Positions 1 through 5,854 of a DNA stretch of 8,374 nucleotides are shown one piece after another (position 1 is the stretch's first letter; each line of letters opens with the position of its first letter). The notes beneath the pieces were generated by a model, which searched no databases, was not told where the DNA came from, and worked only from the letters and a program-made list of their open reading frames with translations. Origin of the DNA: Aquificota bacterium. Lineage in GTDB: Bacteria; Aquificota; Aquificia; Aquificales; Hydrogenothermaceae. Both the position numbers and the translations under genes were made by a program. Location of the stretch: NCBI GenBank assembly GCA_013153795.1, contig JAADDV010000105.1, forward strand, positions 1 through 8,374. The letters run 5' to 3'.

Positions 1-238
1 AAAAGTTTACTTTGTCTTTGTATTTTTTATACAGTTTATTTATCTGAGGAAGCTCTTTTCTACATGAAGAACAATGAATACCCCAAAAGATTAATACAGA
101 AGGTTTTCCTTTTAAACTATCTCTTGTTATGATTTTTCCATCTTCACTTACTAAAGAAAAATCAGGAATTAGGTTTTTTCCATAAGAAATATTTAAAATA
201 AGAAGAGAAATAATTAGAATAAGAGTTTTTTTGAGCAT
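1..238 (-). CDS. TlpA/ResA-like secreted thioredoxin-fold protein (N-terminal part, runs off left edge)
   Basis: The frame is open from an ATG at 238 to the window edge, giving 79 residues with no stop. Residues 1-20 form a typical Sec signal peptide: a KK pair, a long Leu/Ile stretch, then SYG before K21. The mature part begins with NLIPDFSLVSEDG, a redoxin-type opening. It continues through a beta strand (PSVLIFWG) to a CxxC redox site, C56-S-S-C59, followed by RKELPQINKLYKKY, which matches the helix after the active site in TlpA/ResA proteins. Such proteins act outside the inner membrane as thiol-disulfide reductants, often in cytochrome c maturation. The CSSC pair and the preceding GIH replace the usual CGPC/CxPC and WATW. 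A GGAGAGG ribosome site precedes the start. It is divergent from the SUMT gene. The family call is good; the exact role is unknown because most of the protein lies outside the window. Confidence 0.8.
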   Translation of the reverse strand, partial: MLKKTLILIISLLILNISYGKNLIPDFSLVSEDGKIITRDSLKGKPSVLIFWGIHCSSCRKELPQINKLYKKYKDKVNF

Positions 239-271
239 TTTCTTCCTCTCCATTTGATAGATGTAATAAAA

Positions 272-277
272 ATTATA
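272..277 (-). promoter_or_regulatory. Candidate -10 box for the leftward thioredoxin-like gene
   Basis: The minus strand reads TATAAT here, 34 bases upstream of the ATG at 238. No good -35 box lies 16-18 bases upstream; the stretch is only A/T-rich. A consensus -10 is easy to get by chance in sequence this AT-rich, so position relative to the gene is the main support. Confidence 0.35.
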
Positions 278-308
278 TTATCTCAATATGGGAATATATT
301 TGTGAAAT

Positions 309-324
309 AGAGGGAAAACCCTCT
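309..324. repeat. Perfect inverted repeat AGAGGG-AAAA-CCCTCT between divergent genes
   Basis: Six-base arms (309-314 and 319-324) pair perfectly around an AAAA loop. The G+C-rich arms stand out in an otherwise A/T-rich intergenic stretch. The repeat lies between two divergent genes and has no following T run on either strand, so an intrinsic terminator is unlikely. It sits roughly midway between the candidate -10 boxes of the two genes (272-277 on minus, 354-359 on plus), as an operator for a dimeric regulator would. That function is an inference. Confidence 0.5.
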
Positions 325-353
325 CTTAATCTATGTCAATGATACAAAATAGA

Positions 354-359
354 TATAAA
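354..359 (+). promoter_or_regulatory. Candidate -10 box (TATAAA) for the SUMT cluster
   Basis: TATAAA lies 47 bases upstream of the ATG at 407. No convincing -35 box is seen at 16-18 bases spacing. This is the best candidate in the intergenic region, but weak. Confidence 0.25.
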
Positions 360-394
360 AACAGTTTTATAGAAAGGATTTTTTGTATTTTAAA

Positions 395-400
395 CAGGAG
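395..400 (+). promoter_or_regulatory. Ribosome binding site that decides the SUMT start
   Basis: CAGGAG ends six bases before the ATG at 407. An in-frame TTG at 383 would add eight residues (beginning with YFKQEIK) but has only a poorly placed purine stretch upstream. The SUMT family begins with a strand like GKVYLVGAGPGDP, so 407 is preferred. Confidence 0.75.
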
Positions 401-406
401 ATAAAA

Positions 407-1159
407 ATGGGAAAGGTTTATCTAGTTGGGGCAGGACCGGGAGACCCAGAATTACTAACTGTAAAAGCCTACAAACTTATTCAGAAAGCTGATGTTATCT
501 TATACGATAGGCTAATAAATTCAGAAATTCTTTTTCTAGCTAAACCTACATGTGAACTTATCTATGTAGGAAAGGAAGATGGAAAACATATTTTAGAGCA
601 AGATAAAATAAATTTTCTTTTATATGATTATGCTAAAAATAATGATATAGTTGTTCGCTTAAAGGGAGGAGACCCATTTGTTTTTGGTAGAGGAGGAGAA
701 GAAGCTCAATTTTTAGCTGAAAAAGGTATACCCTTTGAAATAGTTCCTGGTATAACCTCTGCTATTTCTGTCCCTGCATATGCAGGAGTTCCTGTAACTC
801 ATAGAGGAATTGCTTCTTCTTTTGCAGTTATTACAGGACATGGGCACAAAGGACAGTTTCCTGATATAAACTGGGAAGCTTTAGCAGGTATTGATACTCT
901 TGTTTTTCTTATGGGAGTAGCAAATAGACAAAAAATTGCTGAAAATCTTATTAAAGCAGGCAGAAATCCTGATGAACCAGTTATCTTTATAGAAAAAGGC
1001 ACTACAAAAGAACAAAAATCTATAGTTTCCACTTTGAAAGAAGTAGCAGAAGGAAAAACAACTGTCTACTCTCCAGCTATTTTTCTTATTGGAAAGGTTG
1101 TAAATCTAAAAGATAAAACAAACTGGTTTGAAAAGTATTTAGAAGAAGTAGAAATATAA
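407..1159 (+). CDS. cobA: Uroporphyrinogen-III C-methyltransferase (SUMT)
   Basis: This enzyme uses two S-adenosylmethionine molecules to methylate uroporphyrinogen III at C2 and C7, giving precorrin-2, the branch point to siroheme, cobalamin and heme d1. The 250-residue protein has the full set of SUMT motifs: VGAGPGDPELLT (7-18), VRLKGGDPFVFGRGGEE (83-99), the PGITSA...PAYAGVPVTHRG region (114-134), VITGH (141-145), LVFLMG (165-170) and EKGTTKEQ (196-203). It is a stand-alone methyltransferase: no precorrin-2 dehydrogenase/chelatase domain is fused, unlike E. coli CysG, so those steps must be encoded elsewhere. It is cytoplasmic. It is 23 bases upstream of a siroheme decarboxylase gene on the same strand, which suggests the product feeds heme d1 (then nirE would be the better name) or siroheme-dependent heme synthesis rather than B12 alone. 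The family call is very secure; the choice of symbol is less so. Confidence 0.93.
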   Translation: MGKVYLVGAGPGDPELLTVKAYKLIQKADVILYDRLINSEILFLAKPTCELIYVGKEDGKHILEQDKINFLLYDYAKNNDIVVRLKGGDPFVFGRGGEEAQFLAEKGIPFEIVPGITSAISVPAYAGVPVTHRGIASSFAVITGHGHKGQFPDINWEALAGIDTLVFLMGVANRQKIAENLIKAGRNPDEPVIFIEKGTTKEQKSIVSTLKEVAEGKTTVYSPAIFLIGKVVNLKDKTNWFEKYLEEVEI

Positions 1160-1182
1160 AATAATATTCAAGAGAGGAAAAA

Positions 1183-2190
1183 ATGGAAGGATTATTAGAA
1201 ATAGAAAAAGAGCTTTTAAAAGAACTTCAAGAAGGAATTCCAATAACAGAAAGGCCTTTCCTAGAAATAGGAAAAAAACTTGATATAGACGAGAAAGAAA
1301 TAATAGATACAGTAAAAAAACTTAAAGAAGAAAAAATAATAAGACAGATTTCACCAATATATGATACAAAAGCTTTAGGATATGACAGCTCTTTAGTTGC
1401 ATTTAAAACAGATAATATAGAAAAGACAGCAGAGTTTATAAATACCCACCCAGGAGTAAGCCATAACTATGAAAGGACAGATGAGTTTAATCTATGGTTT
1501 ACTTTAGCTGTTCCTCCAGATAGCAAACTTGGACTTGAAAAAACAATTCAGGTTATGGCAGAGAAAACAAAAACAAAAGACTATGTTATTTTAAAAACAG
1601 AAAAACTTTTTAAAATAGGTGTAAAACTAACATTTTCAGATACAAAAGAAAAAGAAGAAATAAAAGAGAAAAAAGAAAAAATCCAATATTCTCTTTCTGA
1701 AAAAGATAAAGAAATCATAAAAATAACACAGGAAGACATCCCTTTAGTAGAGAAACCTTTTGAAGAGTATGCAAAAAAGCTGAATATTTCTGAAAAAGAG
1801 CTTATAGAAAAGCTAAACCTGTATAAAAAAGCTGGGATTATGAGAAGATTTGCAGCAATTCTCTTCCATAGGAAAGCTGGTTTTAGAGCAAACGGTATGA
1901 CTGTCTGGAAAGTTCCAGAAGAAAAGGTTGAAGAAGTAGGTTATAAACTTGCCTCTTATAAAGCTGTGTCCCATTGCTATAAAAGAACAACAAATGAAAA
2001 ATGGCAATATAATATTTTTGCTATGACTCACGCCCAATCTAAAGAGGAGTTGGAAGAGCTTGTAAAAGAAATGTCAAAAGAAACAGGTATTAAAGAGTAT
2101 AAAATCCTTTACTCAACAAGAGAATTTAAGAAAAAAAGAATAAAATATTTCTCAGAAGATTTTTATAAGTGGGAAAAAAATCTTATTTAA
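1183..2190 (+). CDS. Fused two-domain siroheme decarboxylase (AhbA-AhbB / NirDL type)
   Basis: The 335-residue protein consists of two related halves joined by a charged linker (about 152-170, KEKEEIKEKKEK). Each half starts with an AsnC/Lrp-like winged helix: ELLKELQEGIPITERPF (10-26) matches KITQEDIPLVEKPF (180-193). Each then has a sheet domain with paired motifs: IRQISPIYDTKALGY (53-67) against MRRFAAILFHRKAGF (220-234), and GVSHNYER (91-98) against AVSHCYKR (261-268). Known AhbA/AhbB and NirD/L/G/H proteins share this plan and decarboxylate siroheme to 12,18-didecarboxysiroheme. They are metabolic enzymes, not transcription factors, despite the fold. H229-R230 and H264 in the C-half are candidate functional residues. 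Fusions of this type are known (NirDL). An AGAGAGGA ribosome site precedes the ATG. The next gene starts one base after the stop, so the two are probably co-translated. Whether the end product is heme or heme d1 cannot be decided here. Confidence 0.85.
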   Translation: MEGLLEIEKELLKELQEGIPITERPFLEIGKKLDIDEKEIIDTVKKLKEEKIIRQISPIYDTKALGYDSSLVAFKTDNIEKTAEFINTHPGVSHNYERTDEFNLWFTLAVPPDSKLGLEKTIQVMAEKTKTKDYVILKTEKLFKIGVKLTFSDTKEKEEIKEKKEKIQYSLSEKDKEIIKITQEDIPLVEKPFEEYAKKLNISEKELIEKLNLYKKAGIMRRFAAILFHRKAGFRANGMTVWKVPEEKVEEVGYKLASYKAVSHCYKRTTNEKWQYNIFAMTHAQSKEELEELVKEMSKETGIKEYKILYSTREFKKKRIKYFSEDFYKWEKNLI

Positions 2191-2191
2191 G

Positions 2192-2710
2192 ATGAAAATT
2201 TTATTAACTGGAAAACCTGGTATTGGGAAAACAACAGTAGTCAAAAAAGTAGCTCAAGCTTTAAAAGACAATGTTATAGGTTTCTGGACAGAAGATTTTA
2301 GAGATAAACATGGAAAAAGATTAGGATTCAAAGTAATCACAACAGAAGGAAAAGAGGCAATCCTTGCAAGTAAACTGTTTTTTGATGCGCCTTTTAAAGT
2401 AGGTTCTTACGGCGTTGATATAAAAGCCTTTGAAGATGTTGTTATACCTGTTTTAGAAAAAGCTTTAAAAGAAAACAAAATAGTAGTAATAGACGAAATA
2501 GGAAAGATGGAGCTTTTTTCAGAAAAATTTTTATCTCTTGTAAAAGAAATTTTCAATAAAAAAGATAAAATTCTTGCAACAGTCCCAATAAAAAATATTC
2601 ATCCTTTTGTAAAAGAGCTTAAAGAAAGAAAAGATGTTCTCTTAATAGAAGTTTCCCTTTCAAATAGAAATCAATTACCTGAAAAAATCATACAACTTCT
2701 AAAAAATTAA
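2192..2710 (+). CDS. THEP1-family nucleoside-triphosphatase
   Basis: This 172-residue P-loop protein opens directly with the Walker A site, LLTGKPGIGKTT (4-15). It has the extended Walker B typical of this family, VVIDEIGKMEL (98-108), after the GFWTEDFRDKHGKRLGF segment (30-46). That combination matches the THEP1 NTPases described from Aquifex and archaea, which hydrolyse NTPs to NDPs in vitro and whose cellular role is unknown. Length is normal for the family. The ATG is separated from the upstream stop codon by one base and has no clear Shine-Dalgarno (only GTGGG about 20 bases upstream), so translation probably depends on termination-reinitiation from the siroheme decarboxylase gene. That tight link is the only hint to its job here. 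It is not MobB or an adenylate kinase: it lacks the LID domain of kinases. Confidence 0.85.
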   Translation: MKILLTGKPGIGKTTVVKKVAQALKDNVIGFWTEDFRDKHGKRLGFKVITTEGKEAILASKLFFDAPFKVGSYGVDIKAFEDVVIPVLEKALKENKIVVIDEIGKMELFSEKFLSLVKEIFNKKDKILATVPIKNIHPFVKELKERKDVLLIEVSLSNRNQLPEKIIQLLKN

Positions 2711-2734
2711 GCTTATTTTAACTTCTCAAAATCA

Positions 2735-2740
2735 TATAAT
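2735..2740 (+). promoter_or_regulatory. Candidate -10 box for the citramalate synthase cluster
   Basis: TATAAT lies 29 bases before the cimA start, in the 59-base gap after the THEP1 gene. The matching -35 is poor (TTATTT, 16 bases upstream). It suggests a second transcription unit starts here, though read-through from cluster 1 is possible because no terminator-like hairpin with a T run is seen in the gap. Confidence 0.4.
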
Positions 2741-2769
2741 ATTTAAACCATTTTTTTCAGGAGTAGAGT

Positions 2770-4344
2770 ATGGAAAAAAAGGTTTTTATATATGACACAA
2801 CCTTAAGAGATGGAACACAAGCAGAAGGAGTTAGTGTTTCTGTTGAAGATAAGCTTAGAATAACAGAAAAACTTGATGATTTTGGTATCCACTATATAGA
2901 GGGAGGATGGCCAGGCTCTAATCCTAAAGATGATGAATATTTTAAAGAAGTAAAAAAGCTAAATCTGAAAAATGCAAAAATAGCGGCTTTTGGCTCAACA
3001 AGAAGAGCTTATCTAGAGGTAGAAGAAGACCCATTAATCCAAAATCTTATAAAAGCTGAAACTCCAGTTATTACCATATTTGGAAAATCCTGGGACTTAC
3101 ATGTAACCCAGGCATTAAAAACAACACTTGATAAAAATCTTGAAATGGTTTTTGACACTGTTCAGTTCTTAAAAAAGAATACAGATGAGGTTGTTTTTAT
3201 AGGAGAACATTTCTTTGATGGTTATAAATCAAATCCAGATTATGCATATGCTGTTTTAAAAGCTGCTCAAGAAGCAGGGGCAGACTTTCTTGTTCTTGCT
3301 GATACAAATGGAGGAACACTTCCAAATGAAATAGAAAAAATAATAAAGGAAATAAAAGAAAGAGGAATAAGTAGTAAACTTGGTATCCATGCTCACAATG
3401 ACAGTGATACAGCTGTATGGAACTCTATTGTTGCTGTTATGAACGGAGCTGTTCAGGTTCATGGAACAATAAATGGTTTTGGAGAAAGATGTGGAAATGC
3501 AAATCTTTGCTCTATAATACCAAATCTCACATTAAAACTAGGATATGAAACTATCCCTAAGGAAAATCTAAAGAGACTAAAAGAAATTTCAAACTTTGTT
3601 GCTGATATTGTAAACCTTCCTGTTCCTAAAAATATGCCTTATGTTGGGGACAGTGCATTTGCCCATAAAGGAGGCGTCCATGCATCAGCTGTTCTTAAAA
3701 ATCCAAAACTTTATGAGCATATTAACCCTGAAGAAGTTGGAAACAGAAGAAAAATCCTTGTTTCTGACCTTGCAGGAAAATCAAACATCATCTACAAAGC
3801 TAAAGAGCTTGGAATAGAAATAGATGAAAAAGACCCAAGGATTACAGAGCTTGTTCAAGAGATTAAAAGACTTGAAAGTATTGGATACCACTTTGAAGCA
3901 GCAGAAGCATCTTTAGAGCTTTTAATAAGAAAACATCTTGGTCTTCTTAAAAAATATTTTGATTTAGATGCTTACAGAGTTCTAATAGCTAGAAGATATA
4001 CAGACAAAGAACCAGTTTCTGAGGCAACAGTAAGAATAAAAATAGATAATCATTACGAACACACAGCATCTTTAGGATATGGTCCTGTGAATGCTTTAGA
4101 TAGAGCTTTGAAAAAAGCCCTTGTTGAGATTTATCCATCTTTAGCAGAAGTTGAACTTATTGATTATAAGGTAAGAATCGTTAATGAAAGTGCAGGAACA
4201 GCTGCTAAAATAAGAGTTTTAATTGAATCTAAAGACAAAGAAAGAAAATGGGGAACTGTTGGAGTCTCTGATAATGTTATAGAAGCTTCATGGCAGGCAG
4301 TAGTAGACAGTTTTATTTATAAACTTGTTAAAGATGGAATATAA
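2770..4344 (+). CDS. cimA: (R)-citramalate synthase
   Basis: The enzyme condenses pyruvate and acetyl-CoA to (R)-citramalate, the first step of the threonine-independent route to 2-oxobutyrate and isoleucine. The 524-residue protein is a full-length DRE-TIM metallolyase. It has YDTTLRDGTQAEG (8-20, with catalytic R13 and metal-binding D14), the metal site IHAHNDSDTA (206-215), and the NGFGERCGNANL loop (235-246). The HKGGVHASAV segment (299-308) follows. The C-terminal LeuA-type allosteric domain runs from about 395 to 520 and contains VNESAGTAAKIRVLIES (471-487) and WGTVGVSDNVIEASW (494-508). The GYHFEAAEASLELL stretch (372-385) and overall length fit the long citramalate synthase subfamily, better than 2-isopropylmalate or homocitrate synthase. 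An AGGAG ribosome site sits six bases before the ATG. It is first in a rightward cluster; pyrE starts 29 bases after its stop. Confidence 0.9.
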   Translation: MEKKVFIYDTTLRDGTQAEGVSVSVEDKLRITEKLDDFGIHYIEGGWPGSNPKDDEYFKEVKKLNLKNAKIAAFGSTRRAYLEVEEDPLIQNLIKAETPVITIFGKSWDLHVTQALKTTLDKNLEMVFDTVQFLKKNTDEVVFIGEHFFDGYKSNPDYAYAVLKAAQEAGADFLVLADTNGGTLPNEIEKIIKEIKERGISSKLGIHAHNDSDTAVWNSIVAVMNGAVQVHGTINGFGERCGNANLCSIIPNLTLKLGYETIPKENLKRLKEISNFVADIVNLPVPKNMPYVGDSAFAHKGGVHASAVLKNPKLYEHINPEEVGNRRKILVSDLAGKSNIIYKAKELGIEIDEKDPRITELVQEIKRLESIGYHFEAAEASLELLIRKHLGLLKKYFDLDAYRVLIARRYTDKEPVSEATVRIKIDNHYEHTASLGYGPVNALDRALKKALVEIYPSLAEVELIDYKVRIVNESAGTAAKIRVLIESKDKERKWGTVGVSDNVIEASWQAVVDSFIYKLVKDGI

Positions 4345-4373
4345 ATAATCAAATTATCTTTTGGAGGTTAAAT

Positions 4374-4928
4374 TTGGATTATAAAGAAAGACTAAAAGAG
4401 CTAATTAAAGAAAGAGCTTTAAAAGTTTCTGATAAACCTATCTTTAAACTTTCTTCTGGAAAACTAAGCACCTATTATATGGATTTGAGAACTATAACCC
4501 TTGACCCAGAAGGAGGTTTTATTATTGGAAATCTTATTTTTGATATGATTAAAGATAAAAATCCAGATGGAGTTGGTGGTTTAACATTAGGAGCAGACCC
4601 AATATCTTATGCTACATCTATGATTTCTTATATAAAGAAACAGCCAATAAAACCTTTTGTTGTAAGAAAAGAACCAAAAGGTCATGGAACAGGAAAACAA
4701 ATGGAAGGAAATATAAAACCTGGGGAAAGAGTTTTCATTGTTGAAGATGTAGTCACTACAGCAGGCTCTTCTTTAAAAGCTGCTAAAGTTGCTAAAGATT
4801 TTGGTCTTGAGATATTAGGAATAATAGCAATTGTAGATAGGGAAGAAGGAGGAGAAGAAAATATAAAAAAGGAAGGGTTTGATTTTTATCCTGTTTTTAA
4901 AATTTCTGAGTTTTTAAACCAAAAATAA
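4374..4928 (+). CDS. pyrE: Orotate phosphoribosyltransferase
   Basis: The enzyme joins orotate to PRPP to form orotidine 5'-monophosphate in pyrimidine synthesis. The 184-residue protein has the type I PRTase signature VFIVEDVVTTAGSSL (120-134), with the acidic pair E124-D125 of the PRPP loop. It also has the flexible catalytic loop VRKEPKGHGTGKQMEG (97-112) and the N-terminal hood with FKLSSGKLSTYYMDLR (24-39), all as in bacterial PyrE. The start codon is TTG at 4374, chosen because GGAGGT ends five bases upstream and the next residues (DYKERLKELIKERAL) fit a PyrE N-terminal helix. No ATG is suitable: the first in-frame one is inside the conserved hood. It is cytoplasmic and dimeric in the family. 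Its neighbours (isoleucine synthesis upstream, small membrane proteins downstream) do not form a pyrimidine operon. Confidence 0.93.
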   Translation: MDYKERLKELIKERALKVSDKPIFKLSSGKLSTYYMDLRTITLDPEGGFIIGNLIFDMIKDKNPDGVGGLTLGADPISYATSMISYIKKQPIKPFVVRKEPKGHGTGKQMEGNIKPGERVFIVEDVVTTAGSSLKAAKVAKDFGLEILGIIAIVDREEGGEENIKKEGFDFYPVFKISEFLNQK

Positions 4929-4955
4929 ATTTAATATCTTTTTAAGGAGGAAAAA

Positions 4956-5171
4956 ATGGAAATAGAAAAAGAATTACAAGAAATAAAAAAAGAATTAGAA
5001 GAAATTAAAAAAGAGCTTTTTATTATAAGAGAAGAAGCTATAAAAATAGAACATCTAGAAGAATATGCTCAATCTTCAAATTTTCCTGCTTTAATAGGCA
5101 TAATACTTCTTCAGCTTTTAACTATTTTTCTTTTAGGTTGGATTATGTTTAAAGGAGGTTTTCTATTTTAA
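4956..5171 (+). CDS. Small coiled-coil protein with one C-terminal membrane segment (unassigned)
   Basis: I do not recognise this 71-residue protein. It has two visible parts. Residues 1-37 are a charged helix with a near-repeat, EIKKELEEIKKEL (9-21), that should form a coiled coil. The DNA here repeats imperfectly in a 21-base unit. Residues 44-65 form one hydrophobic span (PALIGIILLQLLTIFLLGWIMF) followed by the short tail KGGFLF. There is no signal peptide at the N-terminus, so the likely topology is a cytoplasmic coiled coil anchored by its C-terminal segment. A strong ribosome site, AAGGAGG, lies five bases before the ATG, and the gene fits the spacing of the cluster (27 bases after pyrE, 20 before the next small ORF). 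Good translation signals and a coherent fold make it a real gene; the function is unknown. Confidence 0.75.
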   Translation: MEIEKELQEIKKELEEIKKELFIIREEAIKIEHLEEYAQSSNFPALIGIILLQLLTIFLLGWIMFKGGFLF

Positions 5172-5191
5172 AACTAAAAGGAGGAAAATAG

Positions 5192-5290
5192 ATGAATCCA
5201 GAAACGTGGTTTCCTATTGTTATTATAGCTATGGTTCTTTTTGCTTTTATTATTTTTGGAATTTTTGTTTATCTAGATAAAGGAGAATAA
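5192..5290 (+). CDS. 32-residue single-span membrane peptide (unassigned)
   Basis: ATG at 5192 opens a 32-codon frame ending at TAA 5288-5290. A very strong ribosome site (AAAGGAGG, 5177-5184) is seven bases upstream. The peptide begins MNPETWFP, has one hydrophobic span (about residues 7-27, rich in Ile, Phe and Val) and ends YLDKGE, so the N-terminus is probably outside and the acidic/basic tail inside, though this is not certain. Its stop overlaps the next start (TAATG), and the next gene's AAGGAG ribosome site (5280-5285) lies within its last codons. By shape it resembles small accessory subunits of respiratory complexes (CcoQ or subunit IIa-like), but no oxidase genes are nearby and I do not claim that identity. 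The signals strongly suggest it is translated. Confidence 0.7.
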   Translation: MNPETWFPIVIIAMVLFAFIIFGIFVYLDKGE

Positions 5291-5844
5291 TGTTTTTAAA
5301 AAGGTTTTATGCAATAACAGATAGAAAGCAGTTCTCAAAGCCTTTTGAAGAACAAATTAAATACATCCTTGATAAAGGAATTCGTATGTTTCAACTTAGA
5401 GAAAAAGATTTACCTTCTGATGAGTTATATTCTTTAGCTGAAAAAATGGCTGATTTATTATATGGTTATGATGCAATATTTATAATAAATGATAGAGTAG
5501 ATATAGCCCTGCTAGTTGGAGCTAATGGTGTTCATCTTCCAGAAAAAAGTGTTCCTATTTCTTCAGTAAAACATAAGTTTCCAGACCTTATAGTTGGTAA
5601 ATCATGTCATTCGGTAGAAGGAGCAATAGCAGCAGAAAAAGAAGGAGCAGATTATATAACTTTTTCTCCTATTTTTTCTTCTCCTGGAAAAGGAAAACCA
5701 GTTGGAATTGAAGCTTTAAAAGAAGTAGTTTCCAAAGTAAAAATACCTGTATATGCTTTAGGAGGAATAAAAGAGGAGAACATAGAAGAAGTTCTCCAGA
5801 CAGGTGCCTATGGAATAGCAGGAATAAGACTTTTTTTAAAATAG
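5290..5844 (+). CDS. ThiE/TenI-family TIM-barrel protein, probably TenI-like thiazole tautomerase
   Basis: The 184-residue protein belongs to the thiamine-phosphate synthase superfamily. It opens FYAITDRK (6-13) and has MFQLREKD (33-40), FIINDRVDIAL (64-74), GVHLPEKS (80-87), GKSCHSVEGA (103-112) and FSPIFSSPGKG (125-135). It ends with the phosphate-binding region YALGGI (155-160) and GIAGIRLF (175-182). ThiE couples the thiazole and pyrimidine moieties of thiamine and uses two aspartates for magnesium (Asp93 and Asp112 in B. subtilis). An ungapped alignment keeps the first (D68) but puts Ser87 at the second. The GVHL-PEKS and S-x-H-S motifs look more like TenI, which isomerises the thiazole carboxylate. 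The protein is about 20-30 residues shorter than usual and lacks the last helix. The QLREK triad is, however, ThiE-like. Its ATG overlaps the upstream stop, so translation is probably coupled to the small membrane peptide. Confidence 0.75.
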   Translation: MFLKRFYAITDRKQFSKPFEEQIKYILDKGIRMFQLREKDLPSDELYSLAEKMADLLYGYDAIFIINDRVDIALLVGANGVHLPEKSVPISSVKHKFPDLIVGKSCHSVEGAIAAEKEGADYITFSPIFSSPGKGKPVGIEALKEVVSKVKIPVYALGGIKEENIEEVLQTGAYGIAGIRLFLK

Positions 5845-5854
5845 TTTTATTCCT
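5820..5854. terminator. Hairpin across two convergent stop codons, possible bidirectional terminator
   Basis: Twelve-base arms (5820-5831 and 5843-5854) pair fully in the rightward RNA with one G-U; in the leftward RNA that pair becomes an A-C mismatch. The loop is 11 bases of T then A. It contains the TAG stop (5842-5844) of the ThiE/TenI gene and the stop of gmhA (5847-5849 on minus), which are only two bases apart. Neither strand has a T run after the stem, so it is not a classical intrinsic terminator, but the position suits a bidirectional 3' end. Confidence 0.5.

Noticed and set aside
334..339. Perfect minus-strand TTGACA, a possible -35 box
   Set aside because: The sequence 16-18 bases downstream on that strand is G+C-rich (the inverted repeat) and contains no -10-like element.
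383..406. Upstream in-frame TTG start for the SUMT gene
   Set aside because: The ATG at 407 has a well-placed CAGGAG site and begins exactly where the conserved SUMT strand begins; the eight extra residues look like leader sequence.
799..1032. Minus-strand open frame inside the SUMT gene
   Set aside because: Lies fully antisense to a strongly conserved gene, has no ribosome site and encodes no recognisable protein. The same applies to the antisense frames at 1813-2037, 3256-3462, 5938-6156 and 7679-7867.
2705..2725. Terminator between the THEP1 and cimA genes
   Set aside because: An imperfect AT-only palindrome around AAGCTT is present, but with no loop, no G+C stem and no T run.
5172..5290. 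TPP riboswitch before the ThiE/TenI gene
   Set aside because: The region encodes the 32-residue peptide and none of the conserved THI-box elements (such as CTGAGA) is present.
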